From Nitrospirota bacterium (lineage in GTDB: Bacteria > Nitrospirota > Thermodesulfovibrionia > Thermodesulfovibrionales > JdFR-85), in NCBI GenBank assembly GCA_013152195.1, contig JAADGU010000105.1, positions 1 to 8,035 on the forward strand: a stretch of 8,035 nucleotides of DNA, read 5' to 3'. The notes under the pieces are model-generated. The model did not search any database and was not told where the DNA came from. It saw nothing but the letters and a program-made list of their open reading frames with translations. Position numbers and translations under genes: made by a program. Positions 5,572 to 8,035 of the stretch are shown piece after piece. Position 1 is the first letter of the stretch, and each line of letters opens with the position of its first letter.

Positions 5572-5718
5572 TAGAGTCTGTGTATAAACTGCTGTTTTTT
5601 ATTTTAGTCATACCCGAAGTCTGTAATCGGGTATCCAGAACTCACTGAAAAGAGTGGATTCCCGCTCAACAGACCGCGGGAATGACGGCTCAATTGTTGT
5701 GTTTATACACAGACACTA
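5572..5718. repeat. MITE-like element, copy 2 (147 bp)
   Basis: Terminal inverted repeats at 5572-5589 and 5701-5718 match at 17 of 18 positions. The element is almost identical to the copy at 3261-3414 for its first 130 bp, differing by one T in a T-run and a few substitutions. The right part before the terminal repeat is shorter and differs (CAATTGTTGTG here, CAATTCTAATTCTTATA in copy 1). The same two internal hairpins are present. It lies in the same orientation as copy 1, between the csp promoter and the smc promoter, and breaks neither. Confidence 0.9.
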
Positions 5719-5794
5719 TTTAATCAGATTCCGGTATATCCTCTTTACTTTTACCTGCACTCAAGCATCTCTCCCGTTGCCTTAATTATCAGCC

Positions 5795-5824
5795 TTGCCT
5801 GATTTAAAGAATTGAAGGTATAAT
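5795..5824 (+). promoter_or_regulatory. Probable promoter of smc
   Basis: A perfect -10 box TATAAT (5819-5824) lies 18 nt after TTGCCT (5795-5800), a partial -35. Initiation 6-8 nt after the -10 would fall at about 5831-5833, on or next to the smc ATG, implying a leaderless or nearly leaderless mRNA. Confidence 0.5.
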
Positions 5825-5832
5825 CACAGTAA

Positions 5833-8035
5833 ATGAGAGTTGAAAAGATTGAACTAACAGGTTTTAAGTCTTTTGCAGAAAAGACCATCTTTACCCTTCA
5901 TCCGGGAATGACCTGTATTGTCGGCCCAAACGGCTGCGGTAAAAGCAATATAGTTGACGCCTTCCGCTGGGTGCTGGGGGAGCAGTCCGCAAAGTCCCTG
6001 AGGGGAGAGAAGATGGAAGAGGTGATATTCAACGGCTCCCAGACAAAAAAGCCCCGGGGTATGGCAGAGGTAACCCTCTTTGTGTCAGGCTTGTATCCGG
6101 ATGGCCAGGGTAACGGTAATGGCAGTGAGAGGCTGGTGACGGTCACAAGGCGTCTTTACCGCTCGGGAGAGAGTGAGTACCTTATAAACAAACATGTGTG
6201 CCGTCTGAAGGACATCAGGGAGATGTTCCTTGATACCGGCCTTGAGATGAAGAGCTATTCTGTGCTGGAGCAGGGCAGGATAGGGGAGATCATTAATGCC
6301 AGGCCTGTTGACAGGAGGTTCCTGATAGAAGAGGTTGCCGGGGTGATGAAGTACAAGGTGAGGAAGGCTGAGGCCCAGAACAAGCTGCAATCCTCAAAGC
6401 AGAATCTTCAGAGGGTCATTGACATTATCTCGGAGGTTAAACGTCATCTTAATTCCCTTGACCGTCAGGCAAAAAAGGCTGAGAGATACAAGAGGCTGAT
6501 TGATGCCCTGAGGGAGATTGAGCTCAGGACGTCAAAGAGGGACTATATCGGGATGAATCAGTCCCTTCAGGAGGTCTCCGGAAGGCTGGATATGCTGAAG
6601 ACGGAGGAGGTCCGCAAGAGGGCTGTTATGGCTCAACTGGAGTCATCCCTGCAGCAGAAGAGGATCCTTATGGTCGAGAAGGAAAAAGAGGTGGATGCGA
6701 TAAACACAGACCTTCAGACCGTCGAGAAGGGCATTTCGGAGATGGAGAGGGCTATAGCTGTAAACAGGACAGAGATTGAGCACCTTGGTAACTATATTAT
6801 TACCCTTCAGGGGCAGATTGAAGAGACAAAAAACCTGCTGGAGGACAAGAGGCTGCGTGCCGATGAGATTTCAGGGAAGGATGCACATATCCAGGCGAGG
6901 CTCGACTCCCTGAAGGAGACGTTATCTCAACGTAAGGAAGAACTTTCAGAGGCGGAAGAGGGGCTTTTTTCGCTTGAAGAGGATATTGACGACAAGAGGA
7001 GAGAGCTTTTCAGGTTTACTGACTCCCTTGGCCTGTTAAGAAATGAACTCAACAGGCTTGAGACCACACACGAGGCCCAGTCAAGGAGGGCCTCAACCTC
7101 TGAAAGAGAGGCCGAGGAGACCGGGAGACGGATATCAGAGTTAAACGCTGAAATAGAGCGTATAGAGGGGGATATCAGGAAGGGAAGCGCTGCGCTTGAT
7201 CAATGGAGGGATAAGAGAGATGGATATCTCAGGGAGATTTCAGAACGAAAAGAGGGTGTGGAGAAACTGAGGCAGAAGAGGTCGGAACTGGAGGAAGTGG
7301 CCTCCCTGCGGTCGCGGATCCAGTCCCTTAAGGAGATGGTTACAGGGAATCTCGACAGTGAGATGATTCAGAAGGCCGGGATCAGTCTTATGGCTTCCCT
7401 GTCTGAGGTGGTAGAGGTGGATCCAAGGTATGAGAAGGCCGTCGAGGCTGCACTGTCAGAGAAGATAAAGGGATTTATAGTATCAACAACAGAAGATATA
7501 AGAAAATCAGTAAAATTGGTCAATCGTGGAAACCTGCCGAGAACCGCATTCTTCTCATGGCAGATGAATAACGAAAAACAGCAGGCAACAAACAGTGAAT
7601 GGCATATGAAGAACAGAGAGGCTGCACCGTTTCTCGATTCTCTCGTTCGCTCTGAGGACAAATACACCCCCCTTGTCAAATCCATGCTAAGGGATTATCT
7701 GCTGACAGAGGACGTGGATAGCGCCATTGCATTGCTGAAAGGTGAGGGGGAGATGCCCCCGCACATGAGGGTGGTTACCTTGAACGGGGAGGTGCTCGAG
7801 CCCGGAGGCGCAGTGCTCTGTGGCAGTGGTTCAGGTATACTGAGACTCAGAAGGGACCTCCGGGAGATTGAGGCATCTGTTCAGAAAAAGAGTGATGAAA
7901 TTGCCGAGGTTGAGGCCTCAATTTCCGAAGCTGATCAGAGAATAGAGGAGTTAAAATCCCTCCTCAGGGAGGTAGACTCCGGGATCGTATCCCATGAAAA
8001 GGAGCTCTCCCTGCTTCAGGCGTCTGAGCGGAGGT
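5833..8035 (+). CDS. smc: Chromosome segregation SMC protein, N-terminal part (runs off the window)
   Basis: An unbroken frame of 734 codons continues past the window end. The start MRVEKIELTGFKSFAEKT is the classic SMC N-terminus. Walker A GPNGCGKS is at 31-38, WVLGEQSAKSLRG (Q-loop, Q51) at 46-58, and the R-loop region SYSVLEQGRIGEIINARP plus EEVAGVMKYKVRKAE at about 142-181. A long heptad-rich coiled coil runs from about 180 to 505. The hinge covers about 515-665, from SLMASLSEVVEVDPRYEKAV to the glycine-rich LEPGGAVLCGSGSG, and the return coiled coil then begins. The C-terminal Walker B head lies outside the window. With ScpA/ScpB, SMC forms the ATP-driven ring that compacts and separates chromosomes. 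No clear Shine-Dalgarno sequence precedes the ATG (GAAGG is 15 nt away), which fits the close promoter. The hinge contains a polar N/Q-rich insert around 577-595. Confidence 0.95.
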   Translation, partial: MRVEKIELTGFKSFAEKTIFTLHPGMTCIVGPNGCGKSNIVDAFRWVLGEQSAKSLRGEKMEEVIFNGSQTKKPRGMAEVTLFVSGLYPDGQGNGNGSERLVTVTRRLYRSGESEYLINKHVCRLKDIREMFLDTGLEMKSYSVLEQGRIGEIINARPVDRRFLIEEVAGVMKYKVRKAEAQNKLQSSKQNLQRVIDIISEVKRHLNSLDRQAKKAERYKRLIDALREIELRTSKRDYIGMNQSLQEVSGRLDMLKTEEVRKRAVMAQLESSLQQKRILMVEKEKEVDAINTDLQTVEKGISEMERAIAVNRTEIEHLGNYIITLQGQIEETKNLLEDKRLRADEISGKDAHIQARLDSLKETLSQRKEELSEAEEGLFSLEEDIDDKRRELFRFTDSLGLLRNELNRLETTHEAQSRRASTSEREAEETGRRISELNAEIERIEGDIRKGSAALDQWRDKRDGYLREISERKEGVEKLRQKRSELEEVASLRSRIQSLKEMVTGNLDSEMIQKAGISLMASLSEVVEVDPRYEKAVEAALSEKIKGFIVSTTEDIRKSVKLVNRGNLPRTAFFSWQMNNEKQQATNSEWHMKNREAAPFLDSLVRSEDKYTPLVKSMLRDYLLTEDVDSAIALLKGEGEMPPHMRVVTLNGEVLEPGGAVLCGSGSGILRLRRDLREIEASVQKKSDEIAEVEASISEADQRIEELKSLLREVDSGIVSHEKELSLLQASERR

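Noticed and set aside
5898..7685. Minus-strand frames inside smc
   Set aside because: They are antisense shadows of a continuous SMC reading frame of 734 codons.

Overview
The window looks like chromosomal DNA of a Gram-negative bacterium. It has an LptD outer-membrane LPS translocon gene, a lipoprotein-type cytochrome c and housekeeping genes. GC content is intermediate, AGG is heavily used for arginine, and small palindromic repeats sit between genes. That fits an uncultured Nitrospirota or Desulfobacterota-like lineage, but this placement is an impression and was not searched. Most of the window is ordinary core genome; the interest lies in the intergenic DNA and in one broken small gene.

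Layout. Bases 1-90 are the last 30 codons of folC. A 100-bp near-perfect inverted repeat (91-190) fills the gap before lptD (193-2148, +). Converging on lptD, and overlapping its end by 14 bp, is a minus-strand pair: a small haem c lipoprotein (2683-2994) followed by a short APS-kinase-like P-loop kinase (2135-2653). A 448-bp gap follows. It holds a possible promoter for that pair and the first copy of a ~150-bp MITE-like element (3261-3414), which ends just upstream of trpC (3443-4225, +). trpC has no other trp gene beside it here.

A minus-strand cluster then reads from right to left: a cold-shock protein gene (5146-5345), a 66-aa charged protein (4776-4976) and a 146-aa zinc-ribbon protein with a C-terminal FG-type domain (4271-4711). 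The cold-shock gene is broken by a one-base deletion inside its RNP1 RNA-binding motif. It still has a strong Shine-Dalgarno sequence, a perfect downstream terminator, and a predicted ~155-nt leader that carries a second intrinsic terminator ahead of the start codon. A second MITE copy (5572-5718) lies between this leader and smc. smc (5833 to the window end, +) has no clear Shine-Dalgarno sequence, and its TATAAT box lies so close to the ATG that the mRNA may be leaderless.

The points most worth following are the terminator in the csp leader (possible Csp-controlled attenuation), the csp frameshift, the two-copy MITE family next to trpC and smc, and the palindrome that occupies the usual ribosome-binding position of lptD. 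No phage, CRISPR, toxin-antitoxin or defence genes were seen.
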